A stretch of DNA of 64,000 nt from Vibrio metschnikovii CIP 69.14 (GCF_000176155.1 NZ_ACZO01000006.1:1674001-1738000); one strand, 5' to 3'; counted from the stretch's first letter, positions 32,897 to 42,946 are shown. Translations and numbers: made by a program. The notes: generated by a model not told the origin, from the letters alone.

Positions 32897-34951
32897 TTAG
32901 GTGGACGATGTCGCTGTACTAGGATCTTCGCTTTGTAAATCATCATCATGCTCTTCCATTCGCCAAGGCAAACTCCCCGGTGAAATATGTAAAAAGTGCA
33001 GATACTTCTCAAATTGATCCAAAATATCATTGATGATGTCGCGCTCTTCATAACCGTAGACATCGTAAGCTTGGCCTCCGCGACGAAGAAACACTTCCGC
33101 TCGATAATAGTAATCATCATCGATTTGTTTCTCTTGCTCGGAAGCAAACTCGGGCATCTCATAAGCACGCAGGCGAATCTCATAAATAAACTCCACTTCG
33201 CCCGCTTTCTCAACATCAATAATGCAGCGAGTATTGAGATCATCAAAGGTCACTTTTGCTTGCCAACCTTTATTTTCAAGCTCCTGCTTAACCGTATTCA
33301 TTGCGGTAAGGCCAGTCTGCTCAATAAATTTCTCCACACTGGTTTTAGATGGGAAATCAATAAGATGCGACAGTCGCTTTTTCCAATTGGTTTTACCTTG
33401 TAGATGCACAGGTAACTTCATATCGTGCTGTAAACTGGTCTCATGATGCCCTTCAATCACTAACGCTCGCCACATACCAATGCCACCGATTAACATGATA
33501 ATTGCAAATGGTAAGGCACTCACGATTGATGCCGTTTGCAAAGCGCTGAGCCCTCCTGCCAGTAGTAGCACCGAGGCAACCAGTCCTTGCGTCACTACCC
33601 AAAATGTACGCTGCCAGACTGGCGTATGCATTGCACCACCCGATGCAAGTGAATCAATCACCAATGAACCGGAATCTGAAGAGGTGACAAAGAAAGTGAT
33701 GATCAGTAATACCGTAATAAAAGACACTACGGAAGAGAGAGGCAACAGCTCAAATAACTGAAAAAGCGCGACAGCATGATCGGCCTGAACATAGGTAATC
33801 AGCGAGCTATAGCCTTCAACCATAATTAAATGCAGTGCGGTATCGCCAAAAATAGAGAACCAAAGAAAGGTAAAGATAGACGGAACCAACATGACTCCAA
33901 CCACAAATTGTCGAATCGTTCGACCGCGACTTATTTTGGCAATAAATAAGCCGACAAATGGAGCCCAAGCTATCGTCCAGCCAAAAATAAATAGGGTCCA
34001 GTTACCAATCCAGTCACTCGATTCATAAGCTTGCAAACTAAATGTTCGTTCAACAATATTACTTAAATAACTTCCCGTATTTTCTAAAAAGGTCTCTAAT
34101 ATAAAGATGGTCGGTCCAACGACAAATACAAATAGCATCAAACTGATTGCTAACAGCATATTAATAATCGATAAACGCTTAACACCTTTATCCATACCTG
34201 CGAGCACTGAAAATAAAGCTAAGCAAGTAATCACCGCAATCGCACCAATTTGGAAAGGTACTCCCACTTCGACACTTGGCCATAAATAATTGACTCCGGC
34301 ATTAATTTGGGCAACCGATAAACCTAATGTCGTAGCAATACCAAATAAGGTACCAAGAATAGCGAAGATATCGACAATATGACCAATTGGACCATGAATA
34401 CGTTCACCAATCAAAGGATATAAGGTTGATCGCATTGATAAAGGCAAACCATGCCGGAAAGCAAAATAGGCTAAACACAAGCCGACCAAACCATAAATAG
34501 CCCAAATATGAAATCCCCAATGGAAATAGGCAATTTGCATGGCTTGTTTAGCCGCTTCAATGGTTTCACCGCTGCCTGTCGGTGGTGAGGCATAATGCAA
34601 TACTGGCTCGGCGACACCAAAGAAAAGTAAAGCAATACCGTATCCTGCGGAGAAGAGCATCGCGAACCAAGCTGGAAAGCTATATTCAGGCTCCGCATGA
34701 TCGGGACCAAGTTTTATATTTCCCCAGCGCGTAAAAGCTAACGAGACAATAAAAATTAAAAATAGGGCCACCGCTAACATATAGAACCAACCAAAGGTTT
34801 CGGTTATATAGGCTAGCGTCGTCGAAAAAACGTTACCCGCGAGACTAGGATTTGATATGGTTCCTACTACCATTAGTGCTATGACAATTACCGCCGGAAT
34901 AAAAACCGGAATAAGCACTGTCGAGTTAGATTTCTCTAACTTATCTATCAT
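32897..34951 (-). CDS. BCCT-family betaine/choline transporter
   Basis: 684 residues, 12 membrane helices, with the BCCT signature FGWTIAWAPFVGLFIAKISRGRTIRQF about residue 330 and the Gly-rich helix region FAILGTLFGIATTLGLSVAQINAG. It has a 150-residue hydrophilic C-terminal tail (EFIYEIRLRAYEMPEFASEQE and on) of the type found in BetT/OpuD-class, osmotically regulated carriers. Substrate is most likely choline or glycine betaine; no bet genes lie nearby. Confidence 0.88.
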   Translation of the reverse strand: MIDKLEKSNSTVLIPVFIPAVIVIALMVVGTISNPSLAGNVFSTTLAYITETFGWFYMLAVALFLIFIVSLAFTRWGNIKLGPDHAEPEYSFPAWFAMLFSAGYGIALLFFGVAEPVLHYASPPTGSGETIEAAKQAMQIAYFHWGFHIWAIYGLVGLCLAYFAFRHGLPLSMRSTLYPLIGERIHGPIGHIVDIFAILGTLFGIATTLGLSVAQINAGVNYLWPSVEVGVPFQIGAIAVITCLALFSVLAGMDKGVKRLSIINMLLAISLMLFVFVVGPTIFILETFLENTGSYLSNIVERTFSLQAYESSDWIGNWTLFIFGWTIAWAPFVGLFIAKISRGRTIRQFVVGVMLVPSIFTFLWFSIFGDTALHLIMVEGYSSLITYVQADHAVALFQLFELLPLSSVVSFITVLLIITFFVTSSDSGSLVIDSLASGGAMHTPVWQRTFWVVTQGLVASVLLLAGGLSALQTASIVSALPFAIIMLIGGIGMWRALVIEGHHETSLQHDMKLPVHLQGKTNWKKRLSHLIDFPSKTSVEKFIEQTGLTAMNTVKQELENKGWQAKVTFDDLNTRCIIDVEKAGEVEFIYEIRLRAYEMPEFASEQEKQIDDDYYYRAEVFLRRGGQAYDVYGYEERDIINDILDQFEKYLHFLHISPGSLPWRMEEHDDDLQSEDPSTATSST

Positions 34952-35182
34952 AAAGCCTCCTGCTTTATTAGTTCTTATTGAAAAAAAACCTCCTCATCAT
35001 ATAACATTTTGCCTCTCACTGCGAATAACACTATCAATTCAATAAAAATAACCATCATAAAAACAAGCATCAACAACAATTAAATTCTTTTTAAAACAGT
35101 GGGTTAAACAAAATTAGCGTGTCATTTTAAAATAATCAAACTCAGGCAATAAATAGCTATATTTACAGGTAATATTATGCAA

Positions 35183-35734
35183 TTACTCGGAATTATCACT
35201 CGATAACTCCGCTACAAAATATTCCGCTAACACTGCTAAATAATAATAAAAATCATCTTCATCACAGGTGGATTTTAAGCGTTGTAAATAGAGTGTCGCC
35301 CAAGGAAAAAGATGATCCGTTAATAACTCAATAACCGCAGATTCTTGACCTTGTTCGAGGAAATGAGCAAGGGCTAATAACATTAATCCAAATTGATCTT
35401 CTGGTTCCTGACGGGCGAGTTGCACCGCTAAACCATGACGCTGAAGAAATTGACGATAAGCCAAGGTACTTTCGCCCATCACGATATGCTCAGGATCTAA
35501 GTATACCGATCCCCAAGGCGGAGCGGGCATATCCCCTAGCCCTTCAAATAGTACACTAAAGCGCTCAGGTTGTGGTTCCGGTAGACGATGACACAGGGTT
35601 TCGATCGCCTTAGGATCGCTCCAAGAGAAATAATGGGCTAATTGAGGCAGATCGTGTAACGCATACTGCGCAGGCTCACTCTGCGGTGGATAGTAAAATA
35701 AACTACCAAGGATTCGAGGAACAATGGCTAACAT
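35183..35734 (-). CDS. TorD/DmsD-family redox-enzyme maturation chaperone
   Basis: 183-residue all-alpha cytoplasmic protein. The segment FEGLGDMPAPPWGSVYLDPEHIVMGESTLAYRQFL is the core of the TorD/DmsD family, which binds the twin-arginine leader of molybdoenzymes during cofactor loading. It is the last gene downstream of dmsABC and most probably serves DmsA. Confidence 0.88.
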   Translation of the reverse strand: MLAIVPRILGSLFYYPPQSEPAQYALHDLPQLAHYFSWSDPKAIETLCHRLPEPQPERFSVLFEGLGDMPAPPWGSVYLDPEHIVMGESTLAYRQFLQRHGLAVQLARQEPEDQFGLMLLALAHFLEQGQESAVIELLTDHLFPWATLYLQRLKSTCDEDDFYYYLAVLAEYFVAELSSDNSE

Positions 35735-35874
35735 TGGCTTTCCTTTCTGTTGTAAAAAGTGCTCAGCCCGTGAGCCAACTCCCAGCGTATTCGCTTAAGG
35801 TCGCCGCTCTCACAGGCTGAACGGTACATGCTGTTTAGGAGAAGAATACGCTCAAAGTATCCTCCCAACTGCCA

Positions 35875-36687
35875 CTACATGGTTATCCACCATAAGTTAT
35901 AGAAGGTAATACGTGAAGCCAGCTCGCCAAGGATCATCAGTGCCGCACCGCTAAAAAGCAAAGGTTTAACGGCTTGTTTTTTCAGTAAGACCCACAAAGC
36001 AAGTACCAGCGCGATAGCCATCGCGAACAAATAGGTGTACCAAAACATCGTTTGTGCATTCACTAAATGCGGTACTTGCTCGGTTAAAAACGCCATATAA
36101 CCGGTACGAGTCGCAAACGAAATCGCTGCCCCAACGATGACCGCTAACGCACCGAGTCGTTTAGCACCGAGTGCTAAAGCACACATCCCACCAGAGATAG
36201 CAACGGTTAGCCACAAATGTAGCGACGTATAATGGCTATTCCAAGCCGGGACGGTGGCCAATTGATAAACCTGCGTAATCGACCAAGCAAACGCAAGGCC
36301 TAATAATACCGCAATCCCATTCAACCATTGGTGCAATGTATCGGTAACGGTAACGTTAAACTTGGTTTTCAGTATATCGCGTAGGCGAGGTGCACTGAGT
36401 GCTACCGTTAAAAAAGCACAACCAAAATAGAGACCACTTAAAACAATTTCATTACTCATCGGTGAACGGAATAAACCAAACAGCAAGTTAAACGCACGCT
36501 GAGGTTGTCCCATATGTAAGCCACCAATTGCCATGCCTACAGCAAATAAAATTACGGCAACCAGATTGATTTTATGACGCTGAGCATTGGTAATTTGTCC
36601 AACAAGACCAGCAAGAAAAGCCAATAACATCATACCAACCGCGGTTTGGCCTAACACCGTAAAAAAGACTAAAGGTAATTCATGCAT
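35875..36687 (-). CDS. dmsC: DMSO reductase membrane anchor DmsC
   Basis: 270 residues, eight predicted membrane helices, beginning MHELPLVFFTVLGQTAVGMML, typical of DmsC, which anchors DmsAB and oxidises menaquinol. It follows dmsB by three bases. Confidence 0.92.
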   Translation of the reverse strand: MHELPLVFFTVLGQTAVGMMLLAFLAGLVGQITNAQRHKINLVAVILFAVGMAIGGLHMGQPQRAFNLLFGLFRSPMSNEIVLSGLYFGCAFLTVALSAPRLRDILKTKFNVTVTDTLHQWLNGIAVLLGLAFAWSITQVYQLATVPAWNSHYTSLHLWLTVAISGGMCALALGAKRLGALAVIVGAAISFATRTGYMAFLTEQVPHLVNAQTMFWYTYLFAMAIALVLALWVLLKKQAVKPLLFSGAALMILGELASRITFYNLWWITM

Positions 36688-36690
36688 CTT

Positions 36691-37308
36691 TTACACCTCT
36701 GAAGGGTTTTGAACAGCACCGGTTTTATCACCAGTCATACGGGCATCCGCGTGCGCTTTGATGACTAAACTGGGTTTGGTCAGCTGCGGATCCGGTAAGG
36801 GTGCGACCGCATTGGTATCGCCATATTTGGCGCGTAATGTGGCTATCTCATCAAAATCAAGCGCGCGCTGTGGGCAAGACTCGACACACACGGGTTTTAA
36901 ACCTTGAGCCACTCGCTCATAACAGCCATCGCACTTCGACATCACTTTCTTTTGTTCATCAAACTGCGGCGCACCATAAGGACAACGCATTTCACAATAG
37001 CGACAACCAATGCATTTATCTTGATCAACCACCACTAAACCATCTTGTTTCCGCTTATGCATCGCTCCTGTCGGGCAACCTTTCACACACGTTGGTTCAG
37101 CACAGTGATTACAGGAGATGGATAAGTAGTAGTTGAAGGTATTTTGCTGCCAAGCATTGCCTACTTTCTGCCACTCACCACCACCATACTCGTATACTCG
37201 GCGATATTTGGGGCCTACCTCTTGCGCCTTCTCATCTTTACAACTGATTTGGCACGTTTTGCAGCCAGTACATTTGGATGAGTCGACAAAAAAGCCATAT
37301 TGTTTCAT
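36691..37308 (-). CDS. dmsB: DMSO reductase iron-sulfur subunit DmsB
   Basis: 205 residues with four [4Fe-4S] cysteine motifs: CTGCKTCQISC (residue 14), CNHCAEPTCVKGCP (about 67), CIGCRYCEMRCP (about 99) and CDGCYERVAQGLKPVCVESCP (about 126). Passes electrons from DmsC to DmsA. No signal peptide, consistent with export as a complex on the DmsA leader. Confidence 0.95.
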   Translation of the reverse strand: MKQYGFFVDSSKCTGCKTCQISCKDEKAQEVGPKYRRVYEYGGGEWQKVGNAWQQNTFNYYLSISCNHCAEPTCVKGCPTGAMHKRKQDGLVVVDQDKCIGCRYCEMRCPYGAPQFDEQKKVMSKCDGCYERVAQGLKPVCVESCPQRALDFDEIATLRAKYGDTNAVAPLPDPQLTKPSLVIKAHADARMTGDKTGAVQNPSEV

Positions 37309-37320
37309 TTAAAAATCTCC

Positions 37321-39759
37321 TCAGATGCGCTTAACGTCGACCAAATTGGTGTGTTGTGGGTTACCTTTAGCTAACGCCGTTGGCCGTAGCGAGGTGAGGC
37401 GGTTGATACAGCCACCAACATCAACACCTTGTTTATTAGTCTGCGCCCATGCGCCCTCTGGCATCGCCGTTACACCGGGCATGATTCGTGGTGATACCTT
37501 CGCTTTAATTCGCACTCTTCCTCTGTCATTAAAGACTTCGACAAAGTCATCATTGTGAATACCTCTCGCTTGTGCATCGATGGGGTTGATCCACAAAACA
37601 TCCGGCGCAACTTCTTTCAATTGAGCAACGGACGAATACGTTGAGTGGCAATGGCCTTTGGTATGAAACCCTGTCAATTGCAACGGATATTTATTCAGCA
37701 TCGGTTTATCTTCGATACCTTCGACGGCTGGCCAGTATTCTGGGATCGCCGAAATTTTATCTCCGGGCAGTAATTGCCATTGAGTCGCCAATTCTGCTAA
37801 CTGCTCTGAATAAATCTCAACTTTTCCTGATGGCGTTTTCAACGGATGTTGCAAAGGATCATCACGAAAATCTTTCAACGCAATATGTTTACTGCTATCT
37901 GCGATCCGGCGATCAATCACGCCCATACCATCGGTTTGCTCAAACGGAGGCAAATGCGGTTCTTGTTTACGCACTTGGTTATAAGCGTGTTCAATCCACT
38001 CTTGGTAGGTGCGACCTTCGGTAAACGCCTCTTTCAAACCCATTTTATCGGCGATTTCTGCCAAGACATCGTAAGTCGGCCGATTTTCCCACATCGGCTC
38101 AATCGCTTTTTGTAAGCGAACCAAATAATGATAAGAGCCTGATTGATAAGAGTTATTAATTAACTCATCGGATTCTAAGGTTGAAACATCGGGCAATAAT
38201 AAGTCGGCATATTTAGCGCTGGCTGTCATGTGGTTATCCCATACCAGAATAAATTCACACAAAGACTCATCACGCAGCACTTTATCGACTTGGTTAAGAT
38301 CCGAATGCTGATTAGCGGTGATATTAGACGCGTAATTCCATAGAAACTTCACATTGGTCGTTAAACGATCACGACCTTTGATGTAATCTTTTTCTGGTGT
38401 CATCTCGGTGCCGCGAGTAATCGCATCGACCCAGCTAAAACATGGAATCGACACTTTGACTGGGTTTGGTATCGCCAGACCCGCTAGTGGATAATTGACA
38501 CTGCCTCCCCAAGTACCAATATTGGTTCCAGGACGACCAAACTGCCCGGTCATAATTGGTAGCATCATGATCGCGCGCGCAGCATGCTCACCGTTTTGTG
38601 TGCGTTGCACTCCCCAACCTTGAGAAATCCACGCCGCTTTAGCGCTAGCAATTTCACGAGCCAACTGACGAATACGTTGCGCGGGAATTTCGGTCAATGC
38701 TTCCGCCCATTCTGGCGTTTTTTCAATCTTGTCTTCCCCAAGACCGAGAATATAAGCTTTATATGATGAGTTCGCTGGCGCACTGGCGGGTAAGGTTTCT
38801 TCACTCCACCCTACCGTATATTGGTTAAGCATAGCCTCATCGAGCAGATTTTCTTTGATTAAGGTATGGCCAATTGCCGCGACTAACGCCGCATCGGTTC
38901 CCGGGCGAATCGGTAACCATTCGGCATTAAATGCCGTCACGCTATCGGTGCGGCGAGGATCTATCAAAATAACCTTCGCGCCGCTTTGTTCGAGAGCATG
39001 ATAAATTTCCGCAATTTGTCCGCCCCCTGACATGCGTGTTTCTGCCAAGTTTTGACCAAACATCACCACTAAATCAGAGTTTTTGATCTCAGCAAAAAGC
39101 GTTTGTTGCTCAGTGCCGTAAATATTCCCTGCTTGTCCAAAAACAAACGGCTGAATCCGGTTAAGTTGAGCTTCTGAATAGGTATTGTGCATATCTAAGA
39201 AGCCACCAGCTAAATTAAGCAGGCGCTTACACGTATTACGGCCTTGTAAATTCGCCCCTGTCGTTCCACTACCATATTGATAGTAAATGGCTTCATTACC
39301 ATAAGTGTTGATCACTCGTTGCAATTGCTCAGCCACAATGGTGGTGGCTTCATCCCAACTGATGCGCTTGAATTTACCTTCACCACGTTCACCGACCCGC
39401 TTCATTGGGTACTTTAAACGGTCAGGGTTATAGGTACGAAAACGAGCTGAGCGCCCCCGTAAACAAGGGCGAATTTGATGCTGACCAAAAATAGCTTCAT
39501 TGACCCCATCTTCTGGAGAGATCTTAACGGCCACACCATCGCGCACATGAACTTTAAATGGACAACGACTGCCACAGTTCACTAAACAAGCGCTATAACG
39601 GATCTGTTCTGGGCTCAGCGAGGATGATGGTGTTGGTGCAGCCAGCGCATTAAATGGCAAGCTGATCGAACTGGCAGCAATCGCTGCGCCAGAAGCAACC
39701 GCAGAGCTTTGTATAAACTCACGGCGCGTAAATAGTTTTTTGATTATTGATGTGGACAT
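37321..39759 (-). CDS. dmsA: DMSO reductase-type molybdoenzyme, catalytic subunit DmsA
   Basis: 812 residues. Twin-arginine leader TRREFIQSS (residues 11-19) followed by an Ala-rich segment ending ALA. The N-terminal cysteine cluster CLVNCGSRCPFKVHV and CLRGRSARF bind a [4Fe-4S]; the molybdopterin-guanine-dinucleotide domains follow (MFGQNLAETRMSGGG, ILIDPRRTDSV, LTGFHTKGHCHSTYSS). Reduces DMSO or a related S/N-oxide in anaerobic respiration. An FNR-like box lies upstream. Confidence 0.94.
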   Translation of the reverse strand: MSTSIIKKLFTRREFIQSSAVASGAAIAASSISLPFNALAAPTPSSSLSPEQIRYSACLVNCGSRCPFKVHVRDGVAVKISPEDGVNEAIFGQHQIRPCLRGRSARFRTYNPDRLKYPMKRVGERGEGKFKRISWDEATTIVAEQLQRVINTYGNEAIYYQYGSGTTGANLQGRNTCKRLLNLAGGFLDMHNTYSEAQLNRIQPFVFGQAGNIYGTEQQTLFAEIKNSDLVVMFGQNLAETRMSGGGQIAEIYHALEQSGAKVILIDPRRTDSVTAFNAEWLPIRPGTDAALVAAIGHTLIKENLLDEAMLNQYTVGWSEETLPASAPANSSYKAYILGLGEDKIEKTPEWAEALTEIPAQRIRQLAREIASAKAAWISQGWGVQRTQNGEHAARAIMMLPIMTGQFGRPGTNIGTWGGSVNYPLAGLAIPNPVKVSIPCFSWVDAITRGTEMTPEKDYIKGRDRLTTNVKFLWNYASNITANQHSDLNQVDKVLRDESLCEFILVWDNHMTASAKYADLLLPDVSTLESDELINNSYQSGSYHYLVRLQKAIEPMWENRPTYDVLAEIADKMGLKEAFTEGRTYQEWIEHAYNQVRKQEPHLPPFEQTDGMGVIDRRIADSSKHIALKDFRDDPLQHPLKTPSGKVEIYSEQLAELATQWQLLPGDKISAIPEYWPAVEGIEDKPMLNKYPLQLTGFHTKGHCHSTYSSVAQLKEVAPDVLWINPIDAQARGIHNDDFVEVFNDRGRVRIKAKVSPRIMPGVTAMPEGAWAQTNKQGVDVGGCINRLTSLRPTALAKGNPQHTNLVDVKRI

Positions 39760-39809
39760 AGACCCTCCAATGTATCGGCCTATTATCCAAACCTTGCATG
39801 ATCTTCCCT

Positions 39810-39823
39810 ATGATCACTATCAA
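39810..39823 (-). promoter_or_regulatory. FNR-like box upstream of dmsA
   Basis: On the minus strand TTGAT-AGTG-ATCAT, one mismatch from the TTGAT-N4-ATCAA consensus. A GATAAT hexamer at 39783-39788 lies 31 bases downstream centre to centre, the spacing expected when FNR sits at -41.5. It predicts anaerobic induction of dmsABC. Confidence 0.75.
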
Positions 39824-39889
39824 TGAAAATGTAATTAGCGGTTACACTTTTAAACATTTACTACCAAATAGTAACAATAATAGTTATCA

Positions 39890-40417
39890 TTATTTTTCTG
39901 TTGATTTACGAAATTGCCACTCAATCGCATTAGCAGGACAAATCGGACGGCATTGACCGCACCCATTGCATAAGTCCTCATTCACTACGGGTTGTTGATT
40001 CGGCTCGCACTGAATCGCTTGAGTTGGGCACTGCTCAATACACAATTCACAATAACCCAATAAACGATTATGACACTGATAAGCAAAGGTCGGTAAGAGC
40101 TCAGTTTTCGTGGCAGGCAGCAGCGCCCCGGTTGGACACACTTGCGCGCACTGAGTACACAATTGGCAATGATTGTAATCTAGACATAACTCAGGCCACT
40201 GGCCTGTTAACTGGATAACGGAGCTTGGGCACGCTTCAACACACAGACCACAGCCATCACATAACTGCCTGAACGTTGCCTCTGCTAATGCCCCCGGTGG
40301 ACGAGGTATGGCGCGTTTCGGCTGATCATCCACCTCATGATAAGCGGCCTTACCTCTGGCAACTAAACCACGAAAAAGATCACGGCGACTAAAATTACGG
40401 GGACTCTGACTCATCAT
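39890..40417 (-). CDS. NapF-like ferredoxin
   Basis: About 175 residues beginning MMSQSPRNFSRRDLFRGL (start at 40417 preferred; the frame is open to 40447). It has four cysteine clusters: CDGCGLCVEACP, CQLCTQCAQVCP, CELCIEQCP and CNGCGQCRPICP, the NapF layout of cytoplasmic [4Fe-4S] maturation ferredoxins. E. coli NapF assists maturation of the nitrate reductase NapA; here it sits upstream of dmsABC on the same strand and may serve DmsA. Confidence 0.82.
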   Translation of the reverse strand: MMSQSPRNFSRRDLFRGLVARGKAAYHEVDDQPKRAIPRPPGALAEATFRQLCDGCGLCVEACPSSVIQLTGQWPELCLDYNHCQLCTQCAQVCPTGALLPATKTELLPTFAYQCHNRLLGYCELCIEQCPTQAIQCEPNQQPVVNEDLCNGCGQCRPICPANAIEWQFRKSTEK

Positions 40418-40627
40418 CACCAAGCTACGATAAACAACACTCTTCAATCATAGCGCGAAAAGACGTAAAGCTAAAAGTCTTGTTCATGTTCAAAAAGCAG
40501 ATGACCTTGCTTGCGCTTACTGACTTGCGACAATTTTGAATATTTGCTCTATTTATGTTAAAAAACAAGTCAAAGCATACACCAAAACTAGGTTATTTAG
40601 CCTCATTCAACTAAAAGGAGTATTACG

Positions 40628-41758
40628 TTGAATCTTTCTTCGCAGCACCATACCGCTCGTAGCGCATTAACGAGCCTGACAACACCATTTATCTACACCA
40701 CATTAGGCGTTATTGGCGCACTCTCATTATCAGGCTGCTCAAGCACATCATCGACACTGTCAGCACCGCTTTCTATTCCAGACAACGCGATTATTGCTCA
40801 TCGCGGCGATTCTTATAACGCACCAGAAGCGACCTTACCGGCTTATCAATTAGCCTGTGAATTTGGGGCAGACTACCTTGAAGTCGATCTACAACGCAGT
40901 AAAGATGGCGTTTTAATTGCCGTACATGATAATAATTTACGCAATAAAACCAATATTGCGGAGATTTACCCAGGACGAGCCGATAGTCCAGTAAGCAGTT
41001 TTACTTGGGCTGAATTAGAGAAATTAGATGCGGGATCTTGGTTCAATAGCGCCTATCCAGAACGCGCAAGAGAAAGTTATCGTGGCTTGCAATTAATGAC
41101 CTTAGATCAAGTCAGAGAGGTTGCTGAAAATTGCTCACATCAACCTGGCCTTTATATCGAAACCAAATTACCTGAACTGTTTCCAGGTATCGAAGCGGAT
41201 CTGAGAGCGAACTTGCAACAGCACGGCTGGCTAGATAAGGAAATGAAAGGTAAGGTTATTTTGCAAACTTTTGAAAAAGAGAGCTTAATTCAACTGCAAG
41301 CGGAAATGCCTGATATCCCTAAAGTCCTTCTGCTATGGACTGGCGACGGTTATATCGATATGAAACCCACAGAGCCAAAACAAGATGATGAAAGCTGGGC
41401 GGCTTACTACGCACGAGTGCAAGTCGCATCAAAATCGGCTTATGAAGAATGGATAGATTTTGCTAAAGACAATGGCGCGATTGGCGTTGGCCCATCAGGA
41501 ACTCAAACCAACTTTGCTGACTCGTGGTCGAGTAATTTTAGTTATATGGATCTCGCTAAACCTTGGATGATAGAGATGAATCAGCAAAAAGGGTTAGTGA
41601 CTCATATTTACACCTTAGATGATGCTGAAGATCTTATCCGCTATCGCGATCGAGGAGTCACCGGCTTTTTCACTAACCGTCCTAATCTCGCCGTCGAAGT
41701 GTTAACTGGACGTCCAGCGAAAAACGTTACCGCAACGCTAGTGAAACTTGGTTATTAA
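40628..41758 (+). CDS. Lipoprotein glycerophosphodiester phosphodiesterase (GlpQ family)
   Basis: 376 residues. Lipobox LSLSGC with Cys37 after a long N-region. GDPD catalytic motifs: IAHRGDSYNAPEATLPAYQLA (about 52), DYLEVDLQRSKDGVLIAVHD (about 80) and LYIETKLPE. Hydrolyses deacylated phospholipid head groups to glycerol-3-phosphate on the periplasmic side of a membrane. The start is TTG at 40628 with AAAAGGAG eight bases before. The long insert between core motifs matches the GlpQ rather than UgpQ type. Confidence 0.87.
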   Translation: MNLSSQHHTARSALTSLTTPFIYTTLGVIGALSLSGCSSTSSTLSAPLSIPDNAIIAHRGDSYNAPEATLPAYQLACEFGADYLEVDLQRSKDGVLIAVHDNNLRNKTNIAEIYPGRADSPVSSFTWAELEKLDAGSWFNSAYPERARESYRGLQLMTLDQVREVAENCSHQPGLYIETKLPELFPGIEADLRANLQQHGWLDKEMKGKVILQTFEKESLIQLQAEMPDIPKVLLLWTGDGYIDMKPTEPKQDDESWAAYYARVQVASKSAYEEWIDFAKDNGAIGVGPSGTQTNFADSWSSNFSYMDLAKPWMIEMNQQKGLVTHIYTLDDAEDLIRYRDRGVTGFFTNRPNLAVEVLTGRPAKNVTATLVKLGY

Positions 41759-41784
41759 TCTCAATCAACGTTGATGGTTTCTAT

Positions 41785-41816
41785 AAAAAAATCCCGTATC
41801 AATACGGGATTTTTTA
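41785..41816 (+). terminator. glpQ-like gene terminator
   Basis: AAAAATCCCGTA / TACGGGATTTTT stem with a 4-base loop and T tract, 26 bases past the stop; symmetrical, so also usable by the convergent ugpQ-like gene. Confidence 0.92.
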
Positions 41817-41863
41817 TTTATCTGGCAATAACTTGCTTCACTCAAGCTACCGATTTAACGCGG

Positions 41864-42616
41864 CTAATTGGTCGCAGAGAAGAATGAACGAGGGAATGTC
41901 TGAGCGATATCGGTAAAGACACCATCCACGCCCCAGTTAAATAATTGGTTGGCTCTTAGTAGGCTATTGACGGTATAAACGTTCACTTTGTAGCCTTTGG
42001 CTTTAAAAGCAGCAACCTGCTCACGAGACAATCCTTCATTTTCTGGGTGAATATATTCAGCTTGGCATGCCTGTAAAATGGATTCCCAATCTTCCGACAG
42101 TGTCTCTTTAGTAAATAAACAAGCGGTCGGATAGTGCGGCGCACGCCGTTTAAATTCATAGAGAGCAATATGATTAAAACTCGAAATGATCACTTTTCTG
42201 TCACTATCAAGCTGTTTTAGTCCCTCAATCACGCCCTCAATTAATTTGAGCGTTTTCTCCCACCCTGCCGTACAGGATTTTATCTCAATATTAGCGTCGA
42301 GTTTTAGCTCATTAAGCAGTTCAATAAATTGGCGAAAGGTCGGGATCGGCTCACCAGCAAACGCATCAGAGAACCAGCCACCAGCATCAATATTCGCTAG
42401 ATCCTGTTGACTCAATTCATACAGGCTACCACTGCGATTGGTGCAACGATCTAATGTGTCATCGTGAGAGATCACTATCGTATCATCACCAAGGATATCA
42501 ACATCACATTCCAGCCACTGCACCTTATGTGTATGGCAAAGACGAAAAGCAGCTAAGGTATTTTCAGGGGCTAACGATGACATGCCACGATGGGCAAAAA
42601 GTGTGTTCATTTTCAA
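41864..42616 (-). CDS. ugpQ: Cytoplasmic glycerophosphodiester phosphodiesterase (UgpQ family)
   Basis: 250 residues without signal peptide: MKMNTLFAHRGMSSLAPENT, WLECDVDILGDDTIVISHDDTLDR, NIEIKSC and the C-terminal VYTVNSLLRANQLFNWGVDGVFTD. These are the full GDPD signature of a short UgpQ-like enzyme. It is convergent with the lipoprotein GDPD, giving two paralogues for outside and inside substrate. A 12-bp imperfect inverted repeat (42636-42679) lies in its upstream region. Confidence 0.9.
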   Translation of the reverse strand: MKMNTLFAHRGMSSLAPENTLAAFRLCHTHKVQWLECDVDILGDDTIVISHDDTLDRCTNRSGSLYELSQQDLANIDAGGWFSDAFAGEPIPTFRQFIELLNELKLDANIEIKSCTAGWEKTLKLIEGVIEGLKQLDSDRKVIISSFNHIALYEFKRRAPHYPTACLFTKETLSEDWESILQACQAEYIHPENEGLSREQVAAFKAKGYKVNVYTVNSLLRANQLFNWGVDGVFTDIAQTFPRSFFSATN

Positions 42617-42635
42617 TCAACTCTCTGTGAATTGT

Positions 42636-42679
42636 TGCATTTCGAGCGCAGATAATCGCTCGTTCGAGCTTGAAATGCA
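42636..42679. promoter_or_regulatory. Inverted repeat upstream of ugpQ
   Basis: Arms TGCATTTCGAGC (42636-42647) and GCTTGAAATGCA (42668-42679), one mismatch, 20-base spacer. It could be an operator or leader hairpin for ugpQ; nothing identifies the regulator. Confidence 0.4.
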
Positions 42680-42766
42680 CTATACCGGAGTCAAATTGTT
42701 AACAATAGAGTGGACGGTTCAGAAATGTGATTAGCCGTTGAAAATCAGCCAATACACAACGCAACC

Positions 42767-42771
42767 TAAGC
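42767..42771 (+). repeat. Left target duplication of the older Tn7-like element (degenerate)
   Basis: TAAGC immediately left of the element; the copy at its right end (47430-47434) is TCAGC, four of five identical. Confidence 0.65.
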
Positions 42772-42788
42772 TGTAGGACAGAAATAAA

Positions 42789-42797
42789 GTATCATAC
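42789..42797 (-). repeat. TnsB-like site, left end of older element
   Basis: GTATCATAC inside AAAGTATCATACT, 17 bases from the TGTA tip; identical core to the first site of the complete element. Further left-end sites are not recognisable. Confidence 0.7.
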
Positions 42798-42946
42798 TGA
42801 TTGTCTTGAGCATCACAATTGATCATCCACTGCCTTGGCACGTTTCTGGACAAAAGTGAGTCAGTGAAATACCTAATTTAGATAGTTCAGGATTAGCTAA
42901 ATTATGGAGTAGTAAAGCTCGAATAGCTCTCCAAAAGTTATCGAAT

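Noticed and set aside
42617-42771. A third Tn7-like element to the left of the older one
   Set aside because: The sequence before TAAGC ends ACC, not ACA, and has no GTATGATA-type motif 25 bases before; it looks like the original glmS-downstream flank.
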